From contig JAQVSX010000003.1 in assembly GCA_028700355.1 (NCBI GenBank), positions 1 through 14,601 of the forward strand: 14,601 bases of DNA, read 5' to 3'. Numbering within the stretch: the stretch's first letter is position 1; each line of letters opens with the position of its first letter. This document shows, piece by piece, positions 1 to 9,604 of this stretch. Position numbers and translations under genes: made by a program. This DNA is from Clostridia bacterium. GTDB lineage: Bacteria > Bacillota > Clostridia > Christensenellales > HGM11417. The notes under the pieces were generated by a model. The model had not been told where the DNA came from and did no database searches. It saw nothing but the letters and a program-made list of their open reading frames with translations.

Positions 1-490
1 CCTCTTTATAAGGCCCCTTAGTATATGGCATATCTGTAAGCAGCGCCGCCTCTGTAATGTTAGGCACTATAATGTCGGCTTTTTTGCACAGCTTTTTCAT
101 ACCCTGCGGATAGCTTTTATCGTAAACCTTATAAAGACTGCCCTCGTCTGCCATTACAGGGTCTATAATTATTAAGTTATCCCTTGTCTTTAAGCTGTCA
201 AAAATCTGACTCATTATATCAATCTGCTCAGCCGAACCTAAAAAGCCGCTGTACAGCGCATCAAATTTTAAGTCTAAGGTTTTCCAGTGGTTTATTATGG
301 GAATTAAATCGCAGCTTAAATCCCTGTAAGTATATCCGCTTAAACCGCCCGTATGTGTCGATAAAACAGCCGTCGGCACAATGCTTACCTCAATACCGGC
401 AGCGGAAATTATCGGAAGCGCCACAGTTAATGAGCACCTTCCCGCACAAGATATATCATGAAATGCCGCAACCCTTAATTGCCTTTTCAT
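1..490 (-). CDS. Pyridoxal/pyridoxamine kinase, 3'-truncated by window edge
   Basis: Cytosolic kinase of the vitamin B6 salvage pathway that should phosphorylate pyridoxal, pyridoxamine or pyridoxine with ATP. About 163 residues are visible, against roughly 280-290 for the family, because the gene runs off the left edge. The visible part carries family hallmarks: HDISCAGRCSLTVALP at residues 11-26, a PTAVLSTHTGG stretch at 39-49 (substrate-binding side), DPVMADEG at 110-117, and PNITEAALL at 143-151 in the ribokinase-type fold. The start is ATG at 488-490, preceded by GGAG/AAAGG SD sequence; the reading frame is open to the edge. It lies downstream of gyrA on the same strand, but a terminator and its own promoter separate them. 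A hydroxymethylpyrimidine-phosphate kinase (ThiD) is a related alternative, but the THTGG stretch favours the PdxK/PdxY type. The C-terminal GTGD nucleotide-binding motif lies outside the window. Confidence 0.87.
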   Translation of the reverse strand, partial: MKRQLRVAAFHDISCAGRCSLTVALPIISAAGIEVSIVPTAVLSTHTGGLSGYTYRDLSCDLIPIINHWKTLDLKFDALYSGFLGSAEQIDIMSQIFDSLKTRDNLIIIDPVMADEGSLYKVYDKSYPQGMKKLCKKADIIVPNITEAALLTDMPYTKGPYKE

Positions 491-510
491 ATTGCCTTTC
501 TCCGTTATTT

Positions 511-546
511 TGTATTGATTTTATACTGTTGTCTGTAAAAAGTCAA
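511..546 (-). promoter_or_regulatory. Sigma-A-type promoter of the pyridoxal kinase gene
   Basis: Read on the minus strand: -35 TTGACT (541-546), a 17-nt spacer, and -10 TAAAAT (518-523). Each hexamer matches consensus at 5 of 6 positions. The predicted start of transcription is near 511, giving a leader of about 21 nt that contains the SD. The -35 overlaps the U-tract of the gyrA terminator. Confidence 0.65.
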
Positions 547-577
547 AAAAACTGCTTGCCAAAAAAACAAGCAGTTT
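545..577 (-). terminator. Intrinsic terminator of the gyrB-gyrA operon
   Basis: A perfect 10-bp stem pairs AAACTGCTTG (549-558) with CAAGCAGTTT (568-577) around a 9-nt loop. On the minus strand it is followed directly by a run of U residues (545-551). It begins 14 nt past the gyrA stop codon, so it should end the gyrase transcript. In the plus direction no comparable U-tract follows. Confidence 0.85.
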
Positions 578-591
578 ATAACTGTTATTAT

Positions 592-3108
592 TTATTCTTC
601 TTGATTTTCTTCTATGCTTTCCTCAGCGCTTTCTATTATTTCATCTTCTTCCCGAGGCGTTACGGCAATGCTGCATACCTTGCTGCCCTCGTTCATTTTC
701 ATAATCCTTACGCCCTGAGTATCCCTGCCGAATACGGAAATATCCTTTGCCTTAATTCTTATAATCGTTCCGTTGTCAGATATTATCATAACATCGTTTT
801 CTTCGGATATCAGTTTCAAATTGACAAGCCTGCCCGTCTTTTTGTTGAATGTACCCGCCTTTACGCCTTTGCCTGCACGGCTTTGCAGTCTGTAATCTTC
901 AAGATTAGTGCGTTTGCCGTATCCGTTTTCGGTAACCGTCAATATCAGACAGTCGTTTTTGATAACCGTCATATCAACAATATAATCGTCTTTTTCCAAT
1001 GTCATGCTCTTTACGCCCTGCGTATCTCTGCCCATAGCGCGCACATCGCCTTCTGAAAATCTTATGCATTTTCCGTGATGGCTTGCCAAAATTATTTCGT
1101 CATAACCTATAGTAAGCTGAACGGAAATCAACTCGTCGTTTTCAGTTAAGGATATCGCAATTTTGCCTACCTTTCTTATATTTTCAAACTGCTCCAAAGA
1201 GGTCTTTTTAATGAGCCCTTTCCTTGTAGCCATAATAATATAACCTTTCACGTTTTCCGTCAAAGGTATTACGGCGGTTACCTTCTCGCCGTCGCCAAGT
1301 TGAAGGAGGTTAATTATCGCCCTGCCCCTTGCGTATCTTTCGGCTTCGGGAATTTCGTATGCCTTAATTCTGTATACCTTTCCGAAATTGGTAAAGAATA
1401 ATATATCGTCGTGCGTTGAGCATATAAACATATCTACTACAAAATCCTCTTCCTTTGCTCTGTGAGCGATAACCCCTTTACCGCCCCTGTTTTGAGTTTT
1501 ATATTCGCTTGACGAAAGCCTTTTTATATACCCGTAATGAGTCATAGATATAACGGTGTTTTCTTTTTCTATTAAATCAGCTATATCAATTTCGCCGTAA
1601 TCGTAAGAAAGTTCTGTTCTCCTTTGGTCGCCGAATTTTTCTTTTACTTCTTTAAGCTCTGTTACAATTATTTCCATTATTTTTAAGTTGCTTGCAAGTA
1701 TGGCTTTAAGCTCTGCTATCAAAGACATTGTTACCTGATATTCTTCTTTGAGCTTGTTTACCTCTAACGAAGTAAGCCTTTGCAGGCGCATATCAAGTAT
1801 TGCCTGCGCCTGTTTTTCTGAAAGTAAAAACTTTGCCGTCAGGTTTTCTATCGCCTCTACCCTGTCACGTGAAGCTTTTATTACTTTTATTACAGCGTCA
1901 ATGTTTTCCAAAGCGGTTACAAGCCCTTCAAGTATATGGGCTTTTTCCTCTGCCTTTTCTAAATCGTATTTAGTGCGGCGTGTAACAACTTCCTTTTGAT
2001 GTGCTATATAATATTCAAGTATTTGTTTAAGGTTAAGCACCTTAGGCTCGCCGTTTACAAGCGCCAGCATCGTTATACCGTTAGATACCTGAAGCTGAGT
2101 ATGCTTATACAGAGCATTTAATACCACCTGAGCGTTTGCATCCCTTTTTATTTCTATTACAATGCGCATGCCCTGCCTGTCGGTTTCTTCCTTAATGTCG
2201 GAAATGCCTTCAAGCTTTTTTTCCTTAACCATATCCGCCATTTTTTCAATCAGCCTTGCCTTGTTAACCTGATAGGGCAGCTCTGTAACTACTATCCTTT
2301 GGCGTGTATTGTTGTTATACTCTTCTATAACCGCACGAGCGCGCAGTGTTACTCCGCCCCTGCCCGTTTTGTAAGCGTGTTTGACAGCCGCTCTGCCCAT
2401 TAATATACCTGCTGTAGGATAATCGGGTGCGGGAATATAATTCATAATCTCTTCAATTGTTATTTCCGGATTCTCTATCAAAGCTATTATGCCGTCTATT
2501 ACCTCGTTTAAATTATGAGGCGGAATATTTGTTGCCATACCTACGGCAATTCCATCTGCTCCGTTTACCAAAAGATTGGGGAACCTTGCCGGAAGCACAG
2601 AGGGCTGCATTTCAGATTCGTCAAAGTTGGGATAAAAATCTATCGTTCTTTTTTCTATGTCCTTTAAAAGCATAGATGCCATTGGCGCAAGGCGGGCTTC
2701 TGTGTATCTTTGTGCGGCGGGGGGGTCTCCGTCAATAGAGCCGAAATTCCCCTGTCCGTCAACAAGTTTGTAACGTATTGAAAAATCCTGCGCAAGCCTT
2801 ACCAATGCATCGTAAACAGATGAATCCCCATGAGGATGGTATTTACCCAAAACTTCGCCGACAATCCTTGCGCATTTTCGGTGAGGTTTTTCGGGATAAA
2901 GTTTTAAATCTTCACCCATAGCATATAATATTCTTCTGTGAACGGGTTTTAAACCGTCTCTCACATCGGGTATGGCACGGGAAACATTTACCGCCATCGC
3001 ATAGGCGATAAATGATTTTTTCATTTCATCTTCTACCTGAACATCAAGTATTTTGCTATTTTGCAACGATTTTTCATAATCGGGTCTTATTGTTTCTTTT
3101 TTTGCCAT
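592..3108 (-). CDS. gyrA: DNA gyrase subunit A
   Basis: Breakage-reunion subunit of DNA gyrase, which with GyrB introduces negative supercoils using ATP. At 838 aa it is normal for the family. The catalytic pair is Arg134-Tyr135 in [10 protein letters not shown]. The quinolone pocket reads HGDSSVYD (93-100), so the residues matching E. coli Ser83 and Asp87 (here Ser96 and Asp100) are both unmutated. The C-terminal beta-pinwheel starts with a GyrA box, QNRGGKG at 539-545, which argues for GyrA rather than ParC; several further blade repeats follow (for example [21 protein letters not shown] and [10 protein letters not shown]). The tail is strongly acidic. The start is ATG at 3106-3108 with AGGAG 7 nt upstream. 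It lies 33 nt after gyrB in the same operon, so it is almost certainly co-transcribed with it. Confidence 0.97.
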   Translation of the reverse strand: MAKKETIRPDYEKSLQNSKILDVQVEDEMKKSFIAYAMAVNVSRAIPDVRDGLKPVHRRILYAMGEDLKLYPEKPHRKCARIVGEVLGKYHPHGDSSVYDALVRLAQDFSIRYKLVDGQGNFGSIDGDPPAAQRYTEARLAPMASMLLKDIEKRTIDFYPNFDESEMQPSVLPARFPNLLVNGADGIAVGMATNIPPHNLNEVIDGIIALIENPEITIEEIMNYIPAPDYPTAGILMGRAAVKHAYKTGRGGVTLRARAVIEEYNNNTRQRIVVTELPYQVNKARLIEKMADMVKEKKLEGISDIKEETDRQGMRIVIEIKRDANAQVVLNALYKHTQLQVSNGITMLALVNGEPKVLNLKQILEYYIAHQKEVVTRRTKYDLEKAEEKAHILEGLVTALENIDAVIKVIKASRDRVEAIENLTAKFLLSEKQAQAILDMRLQRLTSLEVNKLKEEYQVTMSLIAELKAILASNLKIMEIIVTELKEVKEKFGDQRRTELSYDYGEIDIADLIEKENTVISMTHYGYIKRLSSSEYKTQNRGGKGVIAHRAKEEDFVVDMFICSTHDDILFFTNFGKVYRIKAYEIPEAERYARGRAIINLLQLGDGEKVTAVIPLTENVKGYIIMATRKGLIKKTSLEQFENIRKVGKIAISLTENDELISVQLTIGYDEIILASHHGKCIRFSEGDVRAMGRDTQGVKSMTLEKDDYIVDMTVIKNDCLILTVTENGYGKRTNLEDYRLQSRAGKGVKAGTFNKKTGRLVNLKLISEENDVMIISDNGTIIRIKAKDISVFGRDTQGVRIMKMNEGSKVCSIAVTPREEDEIIESAEESIEENQEE

Positions 3109-3141
3109 TTAATTGCTCCTGTAATTTGCTTATGTTAACTA

Positions 3142-5082
<1,941 letters not shown>

Positions 5083-5325
5083 TTATTTTAAAAACAAATT
5101 GCCTTTTTTTAATTGTTTATATAAGTTTTTAGGACTGGACTGCAACAATTTTAATACAATTTTTCCGTCTTTGCTGCACAAAACCCCGCCGCAATAAGCG
5201 GGAGCTATTTTTATTACATCGTTTTTGAGTGATAAATCTGCATAAAAACTGCTTTCGGGGGATAAAAGTGTTTCTTTTGATAAAATAATTATTACATCCT
5301 CAACGGGTATAGGATATGATTGCAT
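5083..5325 (-). CDS. Small DUF370/RemB (YaaB)-like protein upstream of gyrB
   Basis: An 80-aa protein, 30 nt in front of gyrB and first in its operon. In Bacillus the small gene in this place is yaaB/remB (DUF370), a regulator of extracellular matrix genes. The protein here has a matching layout by eye: a short beta start with PVEDVIIIL (residues 7-15), a middle helix, then GKIVLKLLQSSPKNLYKQL (54-72) where the family has its SPxSSxTLxKR segment. The match is weak and rests partly on position and length, so an unrelated small protein is possible. No membrane segment is seen. There is no SD before the ATG (5323-5325). Instead an extended -10 promoter lies 9 nt upstream, so the mRNA is probably leaderless. 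No recF, dnaN or dnaA is seen beside it, unlike the Bacillus origin region. Confidence 0.6.
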   Translation of the reverse strand: MQSYPIPVEDVIIILSKETLLSPESSFYADLSLKNDVIKIAPAYCGGVLCSKDGKIVLKLLQSSPKNLYKQLKKGNLFLK

Positions 5326-5343
5326 AATAAATATATTATAACA
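5326..5343 (-). promoter_or_regulatory. Extended -10 promoter of the DUF370-gyrB-gyrA operon
   Basis: On the minus strand the sequence TGT-TATAAT (5335-5343) is a perfect extended -10 element. Only 9 nt separate it from the ATG, placing the predicted start of transcription at about 5328, 3 nt before the start codon. A -35 at standard spacing is poor (TTTATA at 5358-5363). No SD is present between promoter and ATG. Confidence 0.6.
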
Positions 5344-5453
5344 TTAATTTATCTTTTTATAAAGTAAATTTAAACTGTTATTATAAATATGCTTAAATTT
5401 TGATTATAAGGCTATATTGTGTCTATTTTAAAAATCAGTTAAAATTGGAATTT

Positions 5454-5480
5454 GGGCTTTAAAAAGCAAATTTTAAGCCC
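5454..5480. repeat. Inverted repeat between the divergent promoters
   Basis: GGGCTT (5454-5459) pairs with AAGCCC (5475-5480). The stem continues as AAAA (5461-5464) with TTTT (5471-5474) around one bulged T. It has no U-tract on either strand, so it is not a good terminator. It could be an operator or a cruciform/hairpin element; this is inference. Confidence 0.45.
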
Positions 5481-5536
5481 GATAAAATATTATATCTGTT
5501 TTTTTGTTATTTTGATATTATATTTTACAATTATTA

Positions 5537-5551
5537 TGTTATAATTTTACT
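5537..5551 (+). promoter_or_regulatory. Extended -10 promoter of the DUF1273 gene
   Basis: TGT-TATAAT (5537-5545) is identical to the extended -10 element of the opposite promoter. Only TTTACT separates it from the ATG, so the predicted +1 falls on the A of the start codon at 5552: a fully leaderless mRNA. No -35 at standard spacing; TTGATA (5512-5517) is 22 nt away. Confidence 0.6.
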
Positions 5552-6076
5552 ATGAAAAAAATTTGTTTTACAGGTTACAGACCGCATAAAATGCCCTTTG
5601 ATATGAATGAAAAAGATAAGGACTTTTTAGAGTTTTGCTTTAAAGCACAAAAATTAATCGAAGCTCAGATAGAACTTGGCAATAAGTACTTTATCAGTGG
5701 AATGGCTCAGGGCTCTGATTTAGTGCTTGCGGAAATTGTAATAAAGCTTAAACAAAAATACCCCGATGTCTTTCTTGAATGTGCGCTACCGTTCAGACAT
5801 CAAAGTAAAAAATGGACAGAAAAATTTAAAAGTGCTTATGACAGCATTATAAATAAGTGCGATAAAATAACTATTATCAGCGAAAAATACACAGCGCTGT
5901 GTTTTATGCAAAGAAATAAATATATGGTAGACTGCTGCGATATTGTAATTGCCGTTTATGACGGCAAAAAGGGCGGTACGCATTTTACCTGCCAGTATGC
6001 GCAAAAAAAAGGGCGGCAGATAATAATATTAAATCCCGCCCAAGATAGCATATATTGTCAGCAGATTATTGACTAA
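5552..6076 (+). CDS. DUF1273 / YpsA-like SLOG-family protein
   Basis: A 174-aa soluble protein of the DUF1273 (YpsA) family, a SLOG superfamily Rossmann-like fold thought to bind nucleotides or related ligands. B. subtilis YpsA has been tied to cell-division inhibition and stress protection, but no enzymatic reaction is established. Visible marks are the N-terminal CFTGYRPHKMPF (5-16), the nucleotide-loop-like GMAQGSDLVLAEIV (50-63), ALPFRHQSKKW (78-88), the RNKYMVD block (121-127), IVIAVYDG then GGT (131-143), and NP at 161-162. Length and order fit the whole family, so the gene looks complete. There is no SD, and a TATAAT ends 6 nt before the ATG. This is the only plus-strand gene in the window; it faces the ABC operon, its stop 3 nt from the opposing stop, with no terminator visible. 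Confidence 0.85.
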   Translation: MKKICFTGYRPHKMPFDMNEKDKDFLEFCFKAQKLIEAQIELGNKYFISGMAQGSDLVLAEIVIKLKQKYPDVFLECALPFRHQSKKWTEKFKSAYDSIINKCDKITIISEKYTALCFMQRNKYMVDCCDIVIAVYDGKKGGTHFTCQYAQKKGRQIIILNPAQDSIYCQQIID

Positions 6077-6079
6077 AAG

Positions 6080-6853
6080 TTATTTTATCTCCTGCTTATT
6101 AAACAGCATATACCCCCCTAAGAAAAAGGGGAAAAACAATAGAACAACAGAAATAAAATAATATACCAAATTTATTATTGAACTGTCACTGTAATATCTC
6201 ATTACAACCAACGAAAATAAAATTTTAGAAAAACCTTCCAGCAAAGGCGGCAGGTCATTTTGAATCGTATATAATATAGAAAAAATAAATGTGATTGCTA
6301 TTATTATTACTATTAATAATGCCGTGCTTTTTGTCAGATAGGCGAAAAAATTAATAAATGCTGAAATGGCATAGCAAAGCAACATTCCCATTAAATATAT
6401 TTTAATGTAATTATTCCACAGAGAAGAAAAACTGAAAACCTCCCCCCATCCGCTGTAAGCGTTGAAAAGAATAATATAGGCAAGCAAATACGCCGTTACC
6501 GCTATTGTAATGGCAACCAATTGCAGCAAATATTTAGCAATATATATTTTTAACCTTGATTGATTATACATTACGGTATTTTTTATTGTACTTGACTGAA
6601 ATTCTGCAACTACTATCATTGAAATTATTACCGCAATAACTATCGAAACATTGCTGAAATCACCGAAAGCGTTTACAATTGCCGAATAGCCTTGCATATC
6701 ATAACTATATCCCTCGGGCATTTCGATTCCGCTTAACATCAAAAGCGATAAGCCGACAAAGAAAAGAGAAATGCCTGACACTATTATTATCAATAATTTA
6801 AAGCCCAAAGACCTGAAAAACTTAAAAAACTCATGTTTTAACAAATTAATCAT
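6080..6853 (-). CDS. ABC-2 type permease, bacitracin-transporter (BcrB-like) family
   Basis: Integral membrane subunit of an ABC exporter, 257 aa. About six membrane helices are visible, near residues 19-40, 70-88, 108-131, 150-172, 178-198 and 229-249. Between the second and third lies EFQSSTIKNTVMYNQSR (84-100), the cytoplasmic segment typical of BcrB/ABC-2 permeases (acidic residue, GTI-like turn, SR). The start is ATG at 6851-6853, directly after the TAA of the ATPase gene with no gap, with GGAGG 8 nt upstream inside that gene, so the two should be translationally coupled and work as a pair. Substrate unknown: family members export or defend against peptide antibiotics such as bacitracin and lantibiotics, and others handle unrelated cargo. 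Last gene of the operon; no terminator seen before the convergent gene. Confidence 0.85.
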   Translation of the reverse strand: MINLLKHEFFKFFRSLGFKLLIIIVSGISLFFVGLSLLMLSGIEMPEGYSYDMQGYSAIVNAFGDFSNVSIVIAVIISMIVVAEFQSSTIKNTVMYNQSRLKIYIAKYLLQLVAITIAVTAYLLAYIILFNAYSGWGEVFSFSSLWNNYIKIYLMGMLLCYAISAFINFFAYLTKSTALLIVIIIAITFIFSILYTIQNDLPPLLEGFSKILFSLVVMRYYSDSSIINLVYYFISVVLLFFPFFLGGYMLFNKQEIK

Positions 6854-7783
6854 TTATCTGTCCTCCCTTGTTTTGTCAAGAAAATATTGCTCTAAATCGG
6901 TAGAATTAACGCTCATTCCCTTTATCATTATTTCCGCCTTAGACAAAGCCATATTAATTTTAGATGCTTTTTCGTCTAGGTTTTCACCTTTAACGGCTAT
7001 CGTGTCGCCTTCAATTTTGCAGTCTATTCCTCCGAATTGTTGAGATAAAATTTCAGCCGCCTTTTGCATGTCTTCTTTTGAAGATAATACAATATTAAGA
7101 GATTGCTTCATTTTTTCTTCAAGATTTTTTGCCGATACCTCTTCAATCAATAATCCCTTATCTATTATTCCGTAAGTTGTGGCAAGGTGGCTAAGCTCCG
7201 ATAATATATGTGAGCTTATCAATATTGTAACGCCCCCCTCCTGATTTAGTTGCTTTAATAATTCGCGTATCTCCTTAATGCCTTCGGGGTCAAGTCCGTT
7301 TACAGGCTCGTCAAGTATTAATATTTCAGGATTGTTTAAAAATGCCATAACAAGCGCAAGGCGCTGACACATACCTAACGAAAAGTTTTTAACCTTTGCT
7401 TTAAGCGACAATTTGCTTATGCCGCTAAGCTCTATCAATTCATCGATTTTTGATGATTTAATATCTATGCCTTTAAGCAGCGCCATTATTTGCAGGTTTT
7501 CCCTTGCGGTAAAATTTTTATAGAGGGCGGGAGATTCTATAATAGCGCTCATTTTCGCTCTGCTATCAATAATTCTATTTTCTTCCGTTTCACCGAGAAG
7601 GCTGAAACTTCCCGATGTCTGCGAGGTAAGTCCGCAAATGATACGCATTAGGGTTGTCTTGCCAGCACCATTTCTGCCTATTAAACCGTAAATATCTCCC
7701 TTGTTTACAGTCATATTCACGTCGTTAAGCGCCTTTACAAATTTGTATTGCTTGCATAAATTAAAAGTAGAAATCGCACTCAT
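6854..7783 (-). CDS. ABC transporter ATPase, BcrA-like
   Basis: Cytosolic ATPase of an ABC-2 exporter, 309 aa, paired with the permease just downstream. Walker A is GRNGAGKTT (36-44), Walker B ILILDEP (154-160), and the switch His is His192 in SSHILSEL. The segment usually holding the Q-loop reads IIESPALY (81-88), with Glu where many ATPases have Gln; this IExPxxY form is common in the BcrA family. The signature is FSLGMCQRL (134-142), with Cys where SxGMKQR or SxGMRQR is usual. A C-terminal domain of about 90 residues follows, as in other BcrA-like proteins. The start is ATG at 7781-7783, 9 nt after the upstream permease's stop, with GAGG overlapping that TGA stop. Probable role: export of, or protection from, a hydrophobic or peptide compound. 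Confidence 0.88.
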   Translation of the reverse strand: MSAISTFNLCKQYKFVKALNDVNMTVNKGDIYGLIGRNGAGKTTLMRIICGLTSQTSGSFSLLGETEENRIIDSRAKMSAIIESPALYKNFTARENLQIMALLKGIDIKSSKIDELIELSGISKLSLKAKVKNFSLGMCQRLALVMAFLNNPEILILDEPVNGLDPEGIKEIRELLKQLNQEGGVTILISSHILSELSHLATTYGIIDKGLLIEEVSAKNLEEKMKQSLNIVLSSKEDMQKAAEILSQQFGGIDCKIEGDTIAVKGENLDEKASKINMALSKAEIMIKGMSVNSTDLEQYFLDKTREDR

Positions 7784-7792
7784 AATAATACC

Positions 7793-8641
7793 TCATTTTG
7801 ATTTTCTTGAAACCTTTATATAGATTAAAACAAAAAACAGGGCAGCAACCAATATCAAATAAATCACGCTCAGCCAAGGAGATATTACAGTGCCGCCTAT
7901 ACTGAAATCAACGCCCATATCCAATCTGAATTCTTTTAGCATTTCGGCGGGAAAGGATTTAACAAGGGCATCTCCCATCATTACTTGTCTTAAAAGCAAT
8001 GCCGAATGAGATACGGGAAAAATTTTTACAAAAAACTGAACTGAACTTGGCAATTGACCAATCGGCAAATATACGCCGGCAACAAAACCTATCAGTGTAC
8101 CCAAAATTGTGCTTGCAGTAGCGAAAGCAGCATTTGTTTTAATAAAAGAGACCAAAAAAAACACAAAAAAACAGTTTGAAATTACCGATAATACTATAAT
8201 CGCAAATATTTTTATATAATCGAAAAACGGTAAAAAATAACCTCCGTAAATAAGTATATATACCTGTGCGAATAATAATGATACGAAAGTCATTGCTATT
8301 CCAATAACAAACGCGCTTAAAACATAACCGATAATTATGTCATTTCTCTTAACGGGAGCGGCATAATAGTCCTTTATCGCATTACTTTCCTTGTCTTTTA
8401 CCATAGCTTCGTAAGCGCCCATAGCAGTTGTTATAGAAGTAACGCTTATCACTCCCGCCATTATCCAGCTGTCAACAATAAATCTTGCGTTTTCTACCTG
8501 CAGATTACCGACAATCATATCTCCTAAAAACAATACATATAGACCTATTATGATAATAGCCGAAAGCAAAGAAAAAAATACAGACATTTTATCTTTAAAA
8601 AAGTTTTTAATATTCCTTTTGGCAAAAAGTAAGCTATTCAC
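7793..8641 (-). CDS. ABC-2 type permease (DrrB/YadH-like)
   Basis: Integral membrane subunit of the first ABC exporter in the operon, 282 aa. It starts with a short cytoplasmic helix (residues 1-20) and has about six membrane segments, near 21-41, 57-77, 101-131, 142-166, 172-192 and 252-276. Typical ABC-2 features are the coupling segment AAPVKRNDIIIGY (94-106) and the LPSSVQFFVKIFPVSHS stretch (197-213) before the last extracytoplasmic loop. The start codon is GTG (8639-8641), overlapping the TGA stop of the ATPase gene as GTGA, so translation is coupled and the pair should form one transporter. Substrate unknown; relatives export drugs, polysaccharides or antibiotics. Confidence 0.86.
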   Translation of the reverse strand: MNSLLFAKRNIKNFFKDKMSVFFSLLSAIIIIGLYVLFLGDMIVGNLQVENARFIVDSWIMAGVISVTSITTAMGAYEAMVKDKESNAIKDYYAAPVKRNDIIIGYVLSAFVIGIAMTFVSLLFAQVYILIYGGYFLPFFDYIKIFAIIVLSVISNCFFVFFLVSFIKTNAAFATASTILGTLIGFVAGVYLPIGQLPSSVQFFVKIFPVSHSALLLRQVMMGDALVKSFPAEMLKEFRLDMGVDFSIGGTVISPWLSVIYLILVAALFFVLIYIKVSRKSK

Positions 8642-9546
8642 ACTATCCCTCCCGTTATGTTTATAAAGGCTTCGTCCATACTACCGCTTTTTACTTCTAA
8701 TATAGTAATATTATCTTTTATAAGCTCTATAATAGGTATTGCGGAAAGAGTATTTTCAAGCTCAATAATAAACAAGTCGCCTTTTTTTGTGTATGTCGTA
8801 CCAAAACTTAGCAAAGTTTCTTTCAGCTTATCTTCATTCTTTGCTTTTACGCTGATAAAATCTTTACTGTATTTTTCACGCAGCTCAGACGGCGTTCCCT
8901 TTGCGGTTATCAGCCCTTTATCTATAACGGCAACATAATCGGCTTCGGCGGCTTCTTCCATATAATGAGTAGTCAAAAAAACCGTCATATCGGTTTCTTT
9001 TTGCAATTTTTTTATGGTTTGCCATACCTGCAGCCTCGTGTGAGGGTCAAGTCCCGTTGTAGGCTCGTCGAAAAATAGTATTTGCGGCGAATTTACAAGC
9101 GCCCTCGCAATATCCGCCCTTCTTTTTTGTCCGCCGGAAAGCTTGCCGTAAGGCCTGTTAATAAATTCTGTGCAACCGGTGTATTCAACCGCTTGCGATA
9201 TAGCCTCGTTTAAATCCTCACGCTGCATGCCGTATAAGCCCCCCCGCAGCATTAAATTATCTTTAACGGAAAGCAATTTATCAAGCACCCCGTCCTGAAA
9301 CAATACGCCAATATTTTTTCTTATCTTATTATCGTCTTTGCCCAGCTTATACCCCAGCAAGTCTACTTCGCCCTCGTCCTGTTTTAGCAGCGTGCAAATA
9401 ATTTCTATGGTGGTAGATTTACCTGCGCCGTTAGGTCCTAAAAAAGCAAACAATGTCCCTTTATCTACATAAAAATCTATTCCGCGCACCGCCTCAACAT
9501 CGCCGTAGCTTTTTTTTATGTTACTTACCGTAATTACCTTTTCCAT
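8638..9546 (-). CDS. ABC transporter ATPase, DrrA-like (ABC-2 exporter)
   Basis: Cytosolic ATPase of 302 aa that should drive the ABC-2 permease encoded immediately downstream. All motifs are intact: Walker A GPNGAGKST (37-45), Q-loop Gln84 in VLFQDG, signature LSGGQKRR (136-143), Walker B ILFFDEP (156-162), D-loop GLDP (165-168) and switch His194 in TTHYMEEA. The C-terminal extension ends with SGSMDEAFINITG, which resembles the SLDDVFLxLTG end of DrrA-type (daunorubicin resistance) ATPases. It is the first gene of the four-gene ABC block. The start is ATG at 9544-9546 with AAGGA 8 nt upstream. An own promoter lies at 9571-9604, though read-through from the P-ATPase gene 55 nt upstream is also likely because no terminator intervenes. 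Confidence 0.9.
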   Translation of the reverse strand: MEKVITVSNIKKSYGDVEAVRGIDFYVDKGTLFAFLGPNGAGKSTTIEIICTLLKQDEGEVDLLGYKLGKDDNKIRKNIGVLFQDGVLDKLLSVKDNLMLRGGLYGMQREDLNEAISQAVEYTGCTEFINRPYGKLSGGQKRRADIARALVNSPQILFFDEPTTGLDPHTRLQVWQTIKKLQKETDMTVFLTTHYMEEAAEADYVAVIDKGLITAKGTPSELREKYSKDFISVKAKNEDKLKETLLSFGTTYTKKGDLFIIELENTLSAIPIIELIKDNITILEVKSGSMDEAFINITGGIV

Positions 9547-9570
9547 AAAATTAATCCTTATATTAATATA

Positions 9571-9604
9571 ATTTTATATTATATCAATAATTGTATTTTG
9601 TCTA
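9571..9604 (-). promoter_or_regulatory. Promoter of the ABC exporter block
   Basis: On the minus strand TGA-TATAAT (9578-9586) forms an extended -10. A -35-like TAGACA (9599-9604) lies 15 nt upstream of the TATAAT and covers the stop codon of the P-ATPase gene. Predicted transcription start near 9571, giving a leader of about 25 nt with the AAGGA SD. The short spacer is compensated by the TG element. Confidence 0.55.

Larger units (their letters stand above)
5326..5551. other. Divergent AT-rich intergenic control region
   Basis: This 226-nt region separates the gyrase operon from the DUF1273 gene. It holds an extended -10 promoter at each end and an inverted repeat near the middle (5454-5480). 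No tRNA, small ORF or terminator is convincing. Several other TATAAT-like strings occur, as expected in such AT-rich DNA, and are not individually supported. Confidence 0.6.

Noticed and set aside
184..1056. Long open frame on the plus strand opposite gyrA and the kinase gene
   Set aside because: It spans the kinase gene, the terminator and the 3' end of gyrA in antisense, gives a composition with no recognisable domain, and has no SD or promoter of its own. It is a shadow of the real genes.
6105..6136. CCCC/GGGG hairpin near the convergent gene ends, considered as a terminator
   Set aside because: It lies within permease codons (a Gly-Gly and Phe-Pro-Phe stretch), has only a 4-bp strong stem, and is followed by A rather than U in the plus direction.
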